24,120 bases of DNA from CAZSXS01 sp964611385. Lineage in GTDB: Bacteria; Bacillota; Clostridia; Lachnospirales; CAYPQA01. The translations under genes were made by a program, and so were the position numbers. Each line of letters begins with the position of its first letter. Positions within the stretch are counted from its first letter, which is position 1. The stretch is from the NCBI GenBank assembly GCA_964611385.1, contig CAZSXS010000057.1:1-24120 (forward strand). Direction: 5' to 3'. Positions 15,839-24,053 of this stretch are shown one piece after another. A model generated the notes under the pieces. It was not told the origin of the DNA, made no database searches, and was given only the letters and a program-made list of their open reading frames with translations.

Positions 15839-18018
15839 GCATCCCGCATAGACAAGGAAATTCTTTTTTTGCCTACGTCTACGGAAAGCACCTTCACCTT
15901 GACGATATCGCCTACGCTTACAGCCTCCAAGGGATGCTTGATAAAACGGTCACAAATCTGAGAAATATGCACCAAGCCGTCTTGGTGAACACCAATGTCC
16001 ACAAAGACCCCGAAGTCAATGACATTTCTCACTGTCCCCTGCAAAATCATGCCCGGAGTCAACTGCTCCATAGAAAGCACATCCGTCCGTAAAATGGGTG
16101 CAGGCATATCACAACGAGGATCACGTCCCGGCTTTTCCAGCTCCTTAATAATATCGGTCAGCGTAGGTACACCAATATTCAGCTTTTGAGCCGCCAGTTC
16201 CAGAGCCTTGTTCTTGGTCGCCACACCCATCACCTTGGCAAGAGCATCCGTTAGCTTTTCAAGCCTTGCGTGCCTTACGCCCTCCAGATCATAACCCAAC
16301 AAGCCCAGAAGGGCTTCCGCTGCTTCATAGGTTTCTGGGTGAACGCCTGTCCCATCCAGGGGGTACTTTGCACCAGGAATCCGCAAAAAGCCCGCACATT
16401 GCTCAAAAGCCTTGGGCCCCAGCTTTTTGACCTTCAACAGTTCCTTCCGAGTTTGAAAGCGCCCGTTCTGCTCCCGGTATTCGAGAATATTCTTTGCAAT
16501 ACTGCCGTTAATACCCGCAACATAAGAAAGCAAGGAGGGGGAAGCCGTATTCAAGTCAACGCCAACGCTGTTTACACAGCTTTCCACCACAAAGGAGAGG
16601 GCTTCGCCAAGATTCTTTTGATTCATATCGTGCTGATACTGGCCGACACCAATGCTCTTGGGGTCAATCTTAACCAGCTCTGCCATTGGGTCTTGAAGTC
16701 TACGACCAATGGAAACAGCACTCCGCAAAGCCACGTCAAAGTCTGGAAACTCCTCCGCACCCAGCTTTGAGGCCGAATACACCGAAGCCCCTGCCTCATT
16801 CACAATGACATAATAGATCTGCCCTTTGACTTTCCCGCTGTCAGCAAGCTCCTTCAACATATCCACCACAAAGCTTTCCGTTTCCCGGGAGGCTGTACCA
16901 TTTCCAATCGCGATAATCTCCACCTTAAACTTCTCAATATAAGGAACCAGTTTTGCCTTGGACTCCTCAATCTTGCTCTGCGGCGGTGTACAGTAGACCA
17001 CATTCGTAGCCAGCACTTTACCAGTACCATCAATCACGGCAACCTTACAGCCCGTCCGAAAGCCCGGATCCAGAGCCAATACGACTCTATCCTTAATAGG
17101 TGCCTGCAATAGAAGTTGCTTCAGATTCTCAGAAAAGACCTTAATCGCACCGTCCTCAGCCTTTTGGGTCAAATCATTCCGAATTTCCCGCTCAACGGAA
17201 GGCGCAATCAGCCGGTTATAGCTATCCTCAATTGTCTTCTTCATATAGGTCTCGGTAAAAGGATTTGGCTTGACCAAAAGCCCAATAAGGCTGCCCAGAA
17301 TATTTTCCACGCTGACCGAAAGATCCACCTTCAAGAATTCTTCCTTTTCGCCCCGGTTCAGAGCCAAAATCCGATGCCCAGCAATTTTCTTCACCGGCTC
17401 GGAAAACTGGTAGTACATCTCATAAACGGAAGGCTCGTTCTTGGCTGCCTTTGAAACAATCAAGCCCTCATAGCTTTCTGCTCTGATCACACTTCTAATA
17501 TGTGCATCATCCGAAATCATTTCCGCAATGATATCCAAGGCCCCATTCACCGCATCTTCTGCTGTGGGAACTTCCAGTTCCTCACTGACATAGGCTTTCG
17601 CCAGTTCCAGCACCGGCTCGGCAATCTGCTGACCCCAAACAGCCAAAGCCAGCGGTTCAAGGCCCCGTTCTTTGGCAATAGTGGCACGGGTACGACGTTT
17701 TGGACGGAAGGGTCTATAAATATCCTCAATGACGGAGAGGGTTTCAGCCTTATCCAGGGCCAGGGCAATCTCCTCAGTCATTTTCCCTTGCTCGGTAATC
17801 AAGGCTCTGGTTTGCTCTCTTTTCTCGGACAAATTACGCAAGTACAGCAGCCGTTCATACAACTCATGCAAGACCTGGTCATCCAGCGAGCCGGTCAACT
17901 CCTTACGGTAGCGGGCGATAAACGGAATGGTATTCCCCTCGTCAATCAAGTTTACCGTATTTTGGACCTGAAACTCCTTTAAGGAAAACTCCTTTTCAAG
18001 TATCTTAAGTATATCCAT
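15829..18018 (-). CDS. tex: Tex family transcription accessory / RNA-binding protein
   Basis: Predicted 729-residue cytoplasmic nucleic-acid-binding protein. The Tex family is conserved and implicated in transcription and RNA handling; the exact role is unsettled. Domain order is clear: an N-terminal helical Tex region (IPFIARYRKELTGSLDDQVL), a YqgF/RNase H-like domain near 310 (ALDPGFRTGCKVAVID), helix-hairpin-helix motifs near 490-545 (VDLNTASPSLLSYVAGI, LLKVKKLGPKAFEQCAGFLRI), and a C-terminal S1 domain (MILQGTVRNVIDFGVFVDIG). Start: ATG at 18018 with AAGGAGG five bases before it. A 31-codon extension is rejected because it is translated from repeat copy C. That repeat sits immediately upstream, so it lies in the tex leader if the promoter is further up. 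No clear promoter was found. Confidence 0.95.
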   Translation of the reverse strand: MDILKILEKEFSLKEFQVQNTVNLIDEGNTIPFIARYRKELTGSLDDQVLHELYERLLYLRNLSEKREQTRALITEQGKMTEEIALALDKAETLSVIEDIYRPFRPKRRTRATIAKERGLEPLALAVWGQQIAEPVLELAKAYVSEELEVPTAEDAVNGALDIIAEMISDDAHIRSVIRAESYEGLIVSKAAKNEPSVYEMYYQFSEPVKKIAGHRILALNRGEKEEFLKVDLSVSVENILGSLIGLLVKPNPFTETYMKKTIEDSYNRLIAPSVEREIRNDLTQKAEDGAIKVFSENLKQLLLQAPIKDRVVLALDPGFRTGCKVAVIDGTGKVLATNVVYCTPPQSKIEESKAKLVPYIEKFKVEIIAIGNGTASRETESFVVDMLKELADSGKVKGQIYYVIVNEAGASVYSASKLGAEEFPDFDVALRSAVSIGRRLQDPMAELVKIDPKSIGVGQYQHDMNQKNLGEALSFVVESCVNSVGVDLNTASPSLLSYVAGINGSIAKNILEYREQNGRFQTRKELLKVKKLGPKAFEQCAGFLRIPGAKYPLDGTGVHPETYEAAEALLGLLGYDLEGVRHARLEKLTDALAKVMGVATKNKALELAAQKLNIGVPTLTDIIKELEKPGRDPRCDMPAPILRTDVLSMEQLTPGMILQGTVRNVIDFGVFVDIGVHQDGLVHISQICDRFIKHPLEAVSVGDIVKVKVLSVDVGKKRISLSMRDANQ

Positions 18019-18042
18019 AACTACCTCCTTTTTAAAGAAAAT

Positions 18043-18147
18043 AAAACCGTGGGGGAGGGAAGGGAAAAACTTTTTCAAACGGCGAAAAAGTTTTTCCCTT
18101 CCCTCCCCCACACCCCCTCCTATCTCTTTTCAAAAAGCCGGACATGG
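18043..18147 (-). repeat. Palindromic interspersed repeat, copy C
   Basis: Complete copy, reading on the minus strand from CATGTCCGGCTTTTTGAAAAG to CGGTTTTATTTTC. The hairpin is a perfect 28 bp stem (arms 18049-18076 and 18084-18111) around loop GCCGTTT on the minus strand. Its T-rich end is 12 bases from the tex ribosome binding site. Copies C and D are in opposite orientation and their CCGG ends face each other across about 170 bases. Confidence 0.88.
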
Positions 18148-18223
18148 AGCTTGGGATATTAGCCATCGAATTCCGAAGAACTAAAAAATTAAGTTGAAAA
18201 AATCATAGTGTCAAAAACCATTC

Positions 18224-18254
18224 AAAAAAAGGGAAAACCCTAAGAGATTTTCCC
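18224..18254 (-). terminator. Intrinsic terminator of the str operon
   Basis: On the minus strand GGGAAAA pairs with TTTTCCC across a 10-base loop and is followed by TTTTTTT (18224-18230). It lies about 190 bases after the tuf stop, between repeat copies D and C, and is the best terminator for the tuf transcript in the 425-base gap 18019-18444. The gap otherwise holds repeat copies C and D and a hairpin at 18279-18305, and no gene. Confidence 0.7.
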
Positions 18255-18278
18255 AATTTGCTACTAAACTCGTTCTCA

Positions 18279-18305
18279 ATGCCGCTATAAGATACCCAGC
18301 GGCAT
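18279..18305. other. Hairpin between repeat copies C and D
   Basis: A perfect 7 bp stem ATGCCGC/GCGGCAT encloses a 13-base loop. It has no T-run on either side. Its role is unknown; it may protect the 3' end of the tuf transcript. Confidence 0.45.
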
Positions 18306-18318
18306 CCTGTCCCTCCAA

Positions 18319-18425
18319 CGTCCGGTTTTTTTGAAAAGGGATAGAGGGGGGCTTGGGGGGAGGAAGGGAAAAACTTTTTTCGCCGTTTGAAAAAAGTTTT
18401 TCCCTTCCTCCCCCCAAGGTTTTTC
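18319..18425 (+). repeat. Palindromic interspersed repeat, copy D
   Basis: Complete copy from ACGTCCGGTTTTTTTGAAAAG to AAGGTTTTTCTTT. The hairpin is a perfect 29 bp stem (arms 18353-18381 and 18389-18417) around loop GCCGTTT. The T-rich end faces the tuf stop codon 20 bases away, the same spacing and orientation as copy B has to the symporter gene. Confidence 0.88.
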
Positions 18426-18444
18426 TTTATCTTATTTACTTATC

Positions 18445-19638
18445 TTACTTAATAATATTAACAACAGATCCTGCGCCTACTGTTCTGCCGCCTTCACGGA
18501 TAGCGAAACGAAGTCCGGGCTCCATAGCGATCGGAGTGATCAGTTCGATGGTCATTTCGATGTTATCGCCAGGCATACACATTTCAACGCCTTCGGGTAA
18601 GGAGATTACGCCGGTAACGTCAGTGGTTCTGAAGTAGAATTGAGGTCTGTAGTTGTTGAAGAAAGGTTTGTGACGTCCACCTTCTTCTTGTGAAAGAACG
18701 TAAACTTGTGCAGTAAACTTGGTGTGTGGTGTAATGGTGCCGGGCTTTGCAAGTACCTGACCTCTTTCGATATCAGTTCTTTGAACGCCACGAAGCAGAA
18801 GTCCTACGTTGTCGCCTGCTTGACCTTGGTCAAGAAGCTTGTGGAACATTTCTACGCCGGTAACAACCACTTTGCGCTTCTCATCGGTAAGACCAACGAT
18901 TTCAACTTCTTCTTGAATCTTGATGGCTCCACGCTCAATTCTACCAGTTGCAACTGTACCACGACCTGTGATGGAGAATACGTCCTCAACAGGCATAAGG
19001 AAAGGCTTCTCAGTGTCACGTTGAGGAGTTGGGATGTACTCGTCGATCTCTTTGAAAAGATCAAGAATCTTGTCGCCCCATGGGCAGGTTGGGTCGTTTA
19101 ATGCGTTGAAAGCGGAACCTCTGACGATAGGAGTGTCGTCGCCGGGGAATTCGTACTCGTTTAAGAGGTCACGAATTTCCATCTCAACCAAGTCAAGAAG
19201 CTCTTCGTCATCAACTGCGTCGCACTTGTTCATGAATACAACGATTTTGGGCACGCCTACCTGACGAGCAAGAAGGATGTGCTCACGGGTTTGAGCCATA
19301 ACACCGTCTGTTGCAGCAACAACAAGGATGGCACCGTCCATTTGAGCAGCACCGGTGATCATGTTTTTAACATAGTCAGCATGTCCTGGGCAGTCAACGT
19401 GTGCATAGTGGCGGTTTGGTGTCTCGTATTCAACGTGTGTTGTAGAGATGGTGATACCGCGTTCTCTTTCTTCTGGAGCCTTGTCAATCTTGTCGAAGGG
19501 AACAAATTCACCTAAGTTGTAACGTTGATGAAGAGTCTTTGTGATTGCAGCGGTCAGGGTAGTTTTACCATGGTCAACGTGACCGATTGTACCAATGTTT
19601 ACGTGTGGCTTTGTTCTTTCAAATTTTGCTTTTCCCAT
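18445..19638 (-). CDS. tuf: Elongation factor Tu
   Basis: Predicted 397-residue cytoplasmic GTPase that delivers aminoacyl-tRNA to the ribosome. GTP-binding motifs are GHVDHGKT (residues 18-25), DCPGHADY (near 80) and NKCD (near 135); the switch I region ERGITI is intact, and domains 2 and 3 are full length. Start: ATG at 19638 with AAGGAGG about nine bases upstream. It is last in the str operon, 25 bases after fusA, and its transcript probably ends at the hairpin near 18224. Confidence 0.99.
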   Translation of the reverse strand: MGKAKFERTKPHVNIGTIGHVDHGKTTLTAAITKTLHQRYNLGEFVPFDKIDKAPEERERGITISTTHVEYETPNRHYAHVDCPGHADYVKNMITGAAQMDGAILVVAATDGVMAQTREHILLARQVGVPKIVVFMNKCDAVDDEELLDLVEMEIRDLLNEYEFPGDDTPIVRGSAFNALNDPTCPWGDKILDLFKEIDEYIPTPQRDTEKPFLMPVEDVFSITGRGTVATGRIERGAIKIQEEVEIVGLTDEKRKVVVTGVEMFHKLLDQGQAGDNVGLLLRGVQRTDIERGQVLAKPGTITPHTKFTAQVYVLSQEEGGRHKPFFNNYRPQFYFRTTDVTGVISLPEGVEMCMPGDNIEMTIELITPIAMEPGLRFAIREGGRTVGAGSVVNIIK

Positions 19639-19663
19639 TATATAAATCCTCCTTAAAAATATA

Positions 19664-21748
19664 TTATTGCTTAGTACCTACTACCTTATCTTGTACGGAC
19701 TTGGGCACGGCCTGGTAGTGATGAACTTCCATAGCATATACGCCGCGTCCTTGGGTCTTAGAACGCAAGTCGGTGGAATATCCGAACATTTCCGCTAGGG
19801 GAACAAAGGAATGAACAACAGAAGCGCCATTTCTGGCCTCCATACCTTCAATTTGTCCGCGGCGGCTGTTGATATCGCCGATTACGTCGCCCATGTATTC
19901 TTCAGGCACGGTTACGTCTACCTTCATGATGGGCTCCAAAAGAACCGCATCACCCCGGCGCATTGCTTCCTTGAAAGCCATGGAACCGGCAATCTTAAAG
20001 GCCATTTCGGAAGAGTCCACTTCGTGGTAGCTGCCGTCATAAAGTACAGCACGCACACCCAAAACGGGGAATCCGCCCAAAATACCGCTTTGCATTGCTT
20101 CCTGAATTCCGTGATCGATGGCCGGAATGTATTCCTTCGGAACTACACCGCCCACAACCTCGTTGACAAACTCATAAGTTTTGTCGGAATCGTTGGCATC
20201 AATAGGCTCAAAGCGAACCTTACAGTGACCGTATTGACCACGACCGCCGGATTGACGGACGTACTTGCCTTCAACGTCGGCAGCCTTACGGAAGGTTTCA
20301 CGGTAAGCAACCTGGGGTTTACCCACGTTGGCTTCCACTTTAAACTCTCTCAGAAGTCTGTCAACAATGATTTCCAGGTGAAGCTCACCCATACCGGAGA
20401 TAATGGTCTGACCGGTTTCGGTGTCCGTATAGGTCTTGAAGGTTGGGTCTTCTTCGGCAAGCTTAGATAAGGCAATGCCCATTTTGTCCCGGCCTGCTTT
20501 GGTCTTTGGCTCAATGGCTACAGAAATAACTGGTTCGGGGAAATTCATAGATTCCAGAACGACCTCGTTATCCTCTAGGCAAAGGGTATCGCCTGTGGTG
20601 GTAAACTTTAAGCCAACAGCGGCAGCAATATCACCAGCATACACTTTGTCAACTTCCTCACGGTGGTTGGCGTGCATTTGCAGGATACGGCCGATGCGCT
20701 CGCGTTTGTCTTTGTTAGAATTATAAACGTAAGAACCGGAAGTTAAAACGCCGGAATACACCCGGAAGAAAGCAAGCTTTCCAACGAAGGGATCGTTCAT
20801 AATCTTGAAAGCCAAGGCGGCAAAAGGCTCAGTATCAGAAGCATGTCTTTCGATCATTTCATCTGAATTTGGAAGGGTACCTTTGATGGCCTTGATGTCT
20901 GTAGGTGCAGGCAAGAAAGCAACAACGGCATCCAAAAGCTTTTGTACGCCCTTGTTCTTATAGGCAGAGCCGCAAAGAACGGGGGTAATCTTGGTTTGAA
21001 TGCAGCCCTTACGGATCGCATTCATAAGTTCCTCTATGGACAATTCCTCTCCGGCGAAAAACTTCTCCATCAATTCATCGTCTGTTTCAACAATGGATTC
21101 CAGCATAGCCGCTCTTTGTTCTTGAGCCAGCTCGACTAAATCAGCAGGAATCTCTTCCTCCGAAACATCTACACCCAGGTCATCATGATAAACGAAAGCT
21201 CTCATCTTTAAGAGGTCAACGACGCCCTTAAAGGTATCTTCTTTACCAATAGGGATTTGAAGCGGCACGGGGTTGGCACCCAGGCGCTCCTTAATCATGC
21301 TTACAACATTGTAAAAATCAGCACCCATGATGTCCATCTTGTTTACAAAGGCAAGGCGGGGAACTTCATATCGGTCAGCTTGACGCCAGACGGTTTCCGA
21401 CTGGGGCTCTACGCCGCCCTTGGCGCAGAATACGCCTACGGCTCCATCCAATACTCTCAATGAACGCTCTACCTCAACCGTAAAGTCAACGTGACCGGGT
21501 GTGTCAATGATGTTGATTCTATGGTTTTCCCACTGCGTTGTCGTGGCTGCCGATGTGATGGTAATACCTCTCTCCTGCTCCTGTGCCATCCAGTCCATGG
21601 TCGCAGTCCCTTCGTGGGTGTCGCCAATCTTGTACGTTCGACCGGTGTAATATAGAATTCGTTCGGTGAGAGTGGTTTTGCCTGCGTCGATGTGTGCCAT
21701 TATCCCGATATTTCTAGTCTTTTCCAGCGGGAAAGCTCTATCACTCAT
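19664..21748 (-). CDS. fusA: Elongation factor G
   Basis: Predicted 694-residue cytoplasmic GTPase that drives ribosomal translocation. Motifs AHIDAGKT (residues 17-24), DTPGHVDF (near 82) and NKMD (near 136) are intact, as is ERGITITSAA. Domains II-V follow at normal length, including SGMGELHLEI in domain III and RGQIEGMEAR in domain V. Start: ATG at 21748 with AGGAGG five bases upstream. It lies 15 bases after rpsG in the standard str order. Confidence 0.99.
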   Translation of the reverse strand: MSDRAFPLEKTRNIGIMAHIDAGKTTLTERILYYTGRTYKIGDTHEGTATMDWMAQEQERGITITSAATTTQWENHRINIIDTPGHVDFTVEVERSLRVLDGAVGVFCAKGGVEPQSETVWRQADRYEVPRLAFVNKMDIMGADFYNVVSMIKERLGANPVPLQIPIGKEDTFKGVVDLLKMRAFVYHDDLGVDVSEEEIPADLVELAQEQRAAMLESIVETDDELMEKFFAGEELSIEELMNAIRKGCIQTKITPVLCGSAYKNKGVQKLLDAVVAFLPAPTDIKAIKGTLPNSDEMIERHASDTEPFAALAFKIMNDPFVGKLAFFRVYSGVLTSGSYVYNSNKDKRERIGRILQMHANHREEVDKVYAGDIAAAVGLKFTTTGDTLCLEDNEVVLESMNFPEPVISVAIEPKTKAGRDKMGIALSKLAEEDPTFKTYTDTETGQTIISGMGELHLEIIVDRLLREFKVEANVGKPQVAYRETFRKAADVEGKYVRQSGGRGQYGHCKVRFEPIDANDSDKTYEFVNEVVGGVVPKEYIPAIDHGIQEAMQSGILGGFPVLGVRAVLYDGSYHEVDSSEMAFKIAGSMAFKEAMRRGDAVLLEPIMKVDVTVPEEYMGDVIGDINSRRGQIEGMEARNGASVVHSFVPLAEMFGYSTDLRSKTQGRGVYAMEVHHYQAVPKSVQDKVVGTKQ

Positions 21749-21763
21749 CTATATCCTCCTAAA

Positions 21764-22234
21764 TTACCATTTGTAATGGGAGAACGCCCTGTTGGCTTCC
21801 GCCATCTTATGGGTTTCTTCCTTCTTTTTCATTGCGCCGCCTGTATTGTTCAGCGCATCCAAAATCTCAGATGCAAGCCGATCTTCCATGGTCTTTTCGC
21901 TTCTTTTTCTGGAATACAGAACCAGCCAGCGAAGCCCAAGGGCCAGGCGTCTGTCAGGGCGGATTTCAATGGGTACCTGGTAGGTTGCGCCGCCCACACG
22001 ACGAGCCTTGACTTCGAGCACAGGCATAATGTTTGCCAAGGCTTCTTCAAAGGCTTCCAAAGCGGAAACGCCTCGCTTTTCGGCAACTTTTTCAAAGGCA
22101 CCGTACACGATGCTTTGGGCTACGCCCTTTTTGCCGTCCAGCATGATGGTGTTGATCAGCTTTGTTACGGTTTTGCTTTTGTATAAGGGGTCTGCCAGAA
22201 CCTCTCTTTTTGGAACATGTCCCTTACGTGGCAT
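21764..22234 (-). CDS. rpsG: Small ribosomal subunit protein S7
   Basis: Predicted 156-residue protein that binds 16S rRNA and starts assembly of the 30S head. MPRKGHVPKREVLADP at the N-terminus, GGATYQVPIEIRPDRR in the centre and the basic C-terminus AEANRAFSHYKW are standard S7 features, and the length is normal. Start: ATG at 22234 with GGAAGGAG upstream. In many bacteria S7 represses its own operon by binding the mRNA between rpsL and rpsG; the 37-base gap here is too short to judge. Confidence 0.98.
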   Translation of the reverse strand: MPRKGHVPKREVLADPLYKSKTVTKLINTIMLDGKKGVAQSIVYGAFEKVAEKRGVSALEAFEEALANIMPVLEVKARRVGGATYQVPIEIRPDRRLALGLRWLVLYSRKRSEKTMEDRLASEILDALNNTGGAMKKKEETHKMAEANRAFSHYKW

Positions 22235-22271
22235 GAATTTACTCCTTCCTTACAGGAATTTCAAGTTTGTC

Positions 22272-22685
22272 TTACTTCTTACCGCGCTTTGCACCGTATT
22301 TAGAACGGGCTTGCTTTCTCTTGGCTACACCTGCGGTATCAAGTGTTCCTCTGATTATATGATAACGTACACCGGGGACATCCTTTACTCTTCCGCCGCG
22401 GATCAAAACCACGCTATGCTCTTGCAGGTTGTGACCTTCACCGGGAATGTATGAGGTTACCTCCATGCCGTTGGACAAACGTACACGGGCAATTTTACGT
22501 AGAGCAGAGTTAGGCTTTTTAGGTGTAGCAGTCTTTACAGAGGTGCATACGCCTCTCTTTTGAGGGCTAGATATGTCTGTTTGCCTTCTTTTTAAGGAGT
22601 TAAGGCCCTTTTGCAGTGCAGGCGCTGTACTCTTTTTCTCGGCTGTCTTACGTCCCTTTCTTACCAATTGGTTAAATGTTGGCAT
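22272..22685 (-). CDS. rpsL: Small ribosomal subunit protein S12
   Basis: Predicted 137-residue protein of the decoding centre. MPTFNQLVRKGR opens the protein, and TPKKPNSALRK and GEGHNLQEHS, where streptomycin-resistance changes occur, carry the usual sensitive residues. Length matches Bacillus-type S12, which is longer than that of E. coli through a basic N-terminal insert. Start: ATG at 22685 with AAGGAGGTG upstream. It is first in the str operon, about 75 bases after a near-consensus promoter. Confidence 0.98.
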   Translation of the reverse strand: MPTFNQLVRKGRKTAEKKSTAPALQKGLNSLKRRQTDISSPQKRGVCTSVKTATPKKPNSALRKIARVRLSNGMEVTSYIPGEGHNLQEHSVVLIRGGRVKDVPGVRYHIIRGTLDTAGVAKRKQARSKYGAKRGKK

Positions 22686-22759
22686 TCCTTCACCTCCTTC
22701 ATTTTCGGCTATGTTACTTTTTCATTACAATTTGACCTTCCTGAAAATAACACCTTGGG

Positions 22760-22788
22760 ATTTTAGCACGCACTTTTTCTGTTGTCAA
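22760..22788 (-). promoter_or_regulatory. Promoter of the str operon
   Basis: On the minus strand a perfect TTGACA (22783-22788), a 17-base spacer and TAAAAT (22760-22765) precede rpsL by 74 bases. This is the strongest promoter in the window and shows that rpsL-rpsG-fusA-tuf is transcribed separately from the reductase gene upstream. Confidence 0.85.
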
Positions 22789-22852
22789 GGGTAATTTGGC
22801 GAATTGATCCTCCTTTTGCACGATTTTCATCCAAAAATTCTCTTGACAGACT

Positions 22853-22870
22853 GCCCGGAGGGGTCCGGGC
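22853..22870 (-). terminator. GC-rich hairpin after the aldo/keto reductase
   Basis: A perfect 7 bp stem GCCCGGA/TCCGGGC with loop CCCC lies 18 bases after the reductase stop. A T-run (TTTTT) follows only about 18 bases later on the minus strand, so it is a weak terminator at best. A further copy of TCCGGG lies next to it (22873-22878). Confidence 0.45.
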
Positions 22871-22887
22871 GAAGTCCGGGCTTGGGT

Positions 22888-24027
22888 TTAATCGGCAAAA
22901 CGAGTGGCAACTTTCTCCATGAGAGCTGAAATTTCCAACTGCTGCGGGCAGTTGGCTTCACAGGCTTTACACTGAGTACAGTTCTTGGCTATCTTCTTGC
23001 CGCCATCCTCATTTTTGAACCAATTATAGCTACCCTTTGCAAAGCTGCTGTCATCATATTTGAAGGATTCGTTATAGATATCGAAATTTCTGGGGATATC
23101 TAAGCCATTGGGGCAGGGCATACAATATCTGCACTTTGTGCAAGGAATGGACTGAATGCCATTAATGACATTCCGCACTTCATCCATGGTATTCAAATCT
23201 TCTTCGCTCAGCATCGTAGGGAAGGAGCGGGAAGCATAGATCAAGTTATCCTTAACTTGCTGCATGGTACTCATGCCGCTCAAGATGGTGGAAACCTCTG
23301 GAAAATTCCAAATCCAGTCTAAGGCCCATTCTACACTGTCTCTTGCTGGATTCTGCTTTGTTAGCAGCTCGTTGGCCTGCTTTACCAGCTTGGTCAGCTT
23401 GCCACCCAGCAGCGGTTCCATAATGATAATACCCAGGCCTTTTTCAGCAGCTTCCTTTAAACCTTTCAGTCCGGCTTGGTTGTTGATATCCATATAGTTA
23501 AACTGGATCTGGCAAAATTCCCAGCGATCATAGCCGTTTAAAATGGTGTGAAACCCTTCATAGTCATCATGGAAGGAAAAACCGATGTGGGATATTTTCC
23601 CATCCTTCTTTGCTTTTTCCATCTTATCCAAAAGATTGAATTTTAATACCTTATCGTTAAAAGATCCTTTATTTAGCGCATGAAGCAGATAAAAGTCTAT
23701 ATGGTCAACCCCAAGTTTACTCAACTGCTCGTTCAGAAGTCTGTCGAAATCGCTTTCTTCATGGACATGCCAAACGGGGAGCTTTGTGGCAAGTTTCACC
23801 TTTTGTCTATAGCCATCCCTTAAGGCCAGGCCGGTTACGACCTCACTTTTTCCATCATGGTAACCATAGGCAGTATCTACATAGTCCACGCCCTCGTCAA
23901 TGGCTGTTCGAATCATGGAGATAGCCTCAGGCTCGTTTATGCTCCCGTCTGCATTCACGGGCAGACGCATACAGCCAAAGCCCAAGGCCGAGACCTCTCC
24001 GAGGCTTCCAAACTTTCTATAATTCAT
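22888..24027 (-). CDS. Aldo/keto reductase with C-terminal [4Fe-4S] ferredoxin module
   Basis: Predicted 379-residue cytoplasmic oxidoreductase. The first 280 residues form an aldo/keto reductase barrel with a complete catalytic set: Asp51 and Tyr56 in DTAYGYH, Lys82 in ATKLP and His116 in FYLLH. The last 90 residues add a ferredoxin-like module with CTKCRYCMPCP and CTQCKACEANCP, so two [4Fe-4S] clusters are expected. This fused form is common in anaerobic Firmicutes, where it probably couples carbonyl reduction to ferredoxin or flavin electron flow; the substrate is unknown. Start: ATG at 24027 with AGGAG eight bases upstream. It is followed by the str operon on the same strand, but a separate promoter lies between. 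A gene fragment ends 26 bases upstream, so it may be second in an operon. Confidence 0.92.
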   Translation of the reverse strand: MNYRKFGSLGEVSALGFGCMRLPVNADGSINEPEAISMIRTAIDEGVDYVDTAYGYHDGKSEVVTGLALRDGYRQKVKLATKLPVWHVHEESDFDRLLNEQLSKLGVDHIDFYLLHALNKGSFNDKVLKFNLLDKMEKAKKDGKISHIGFSFHDDYEGFHTILNGYDRWEFCQIQFNYMDINNQAGLKGLKEAAEKGLGIIIMEPLLGGKLTKLVKQANELLTKQNPARDSVEWALDWIWNFPEVSTILSGMSTMQQVKDNLIYASRSFPTMLSEEDLNTMDEVRNVINGIQSIPCTKCRYCMPCPNGLDIPRNFDIYNESFKYDDSSFAKGSYNWFKNEDGGKKIAKNCTQCKACEANCPQQLEISALMEKVATRFAD

Positions 24028-24053
24028 GAAATCACTCCTGACTTTTCTTTTTA

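Noticed and set aside
18019..18111. 31-codon N-terminal extension of Tex
   Set aside because: It is translated from repeat copy C, while AAGGAGG and ATG at 18018 give a normal Tex N-terminus.
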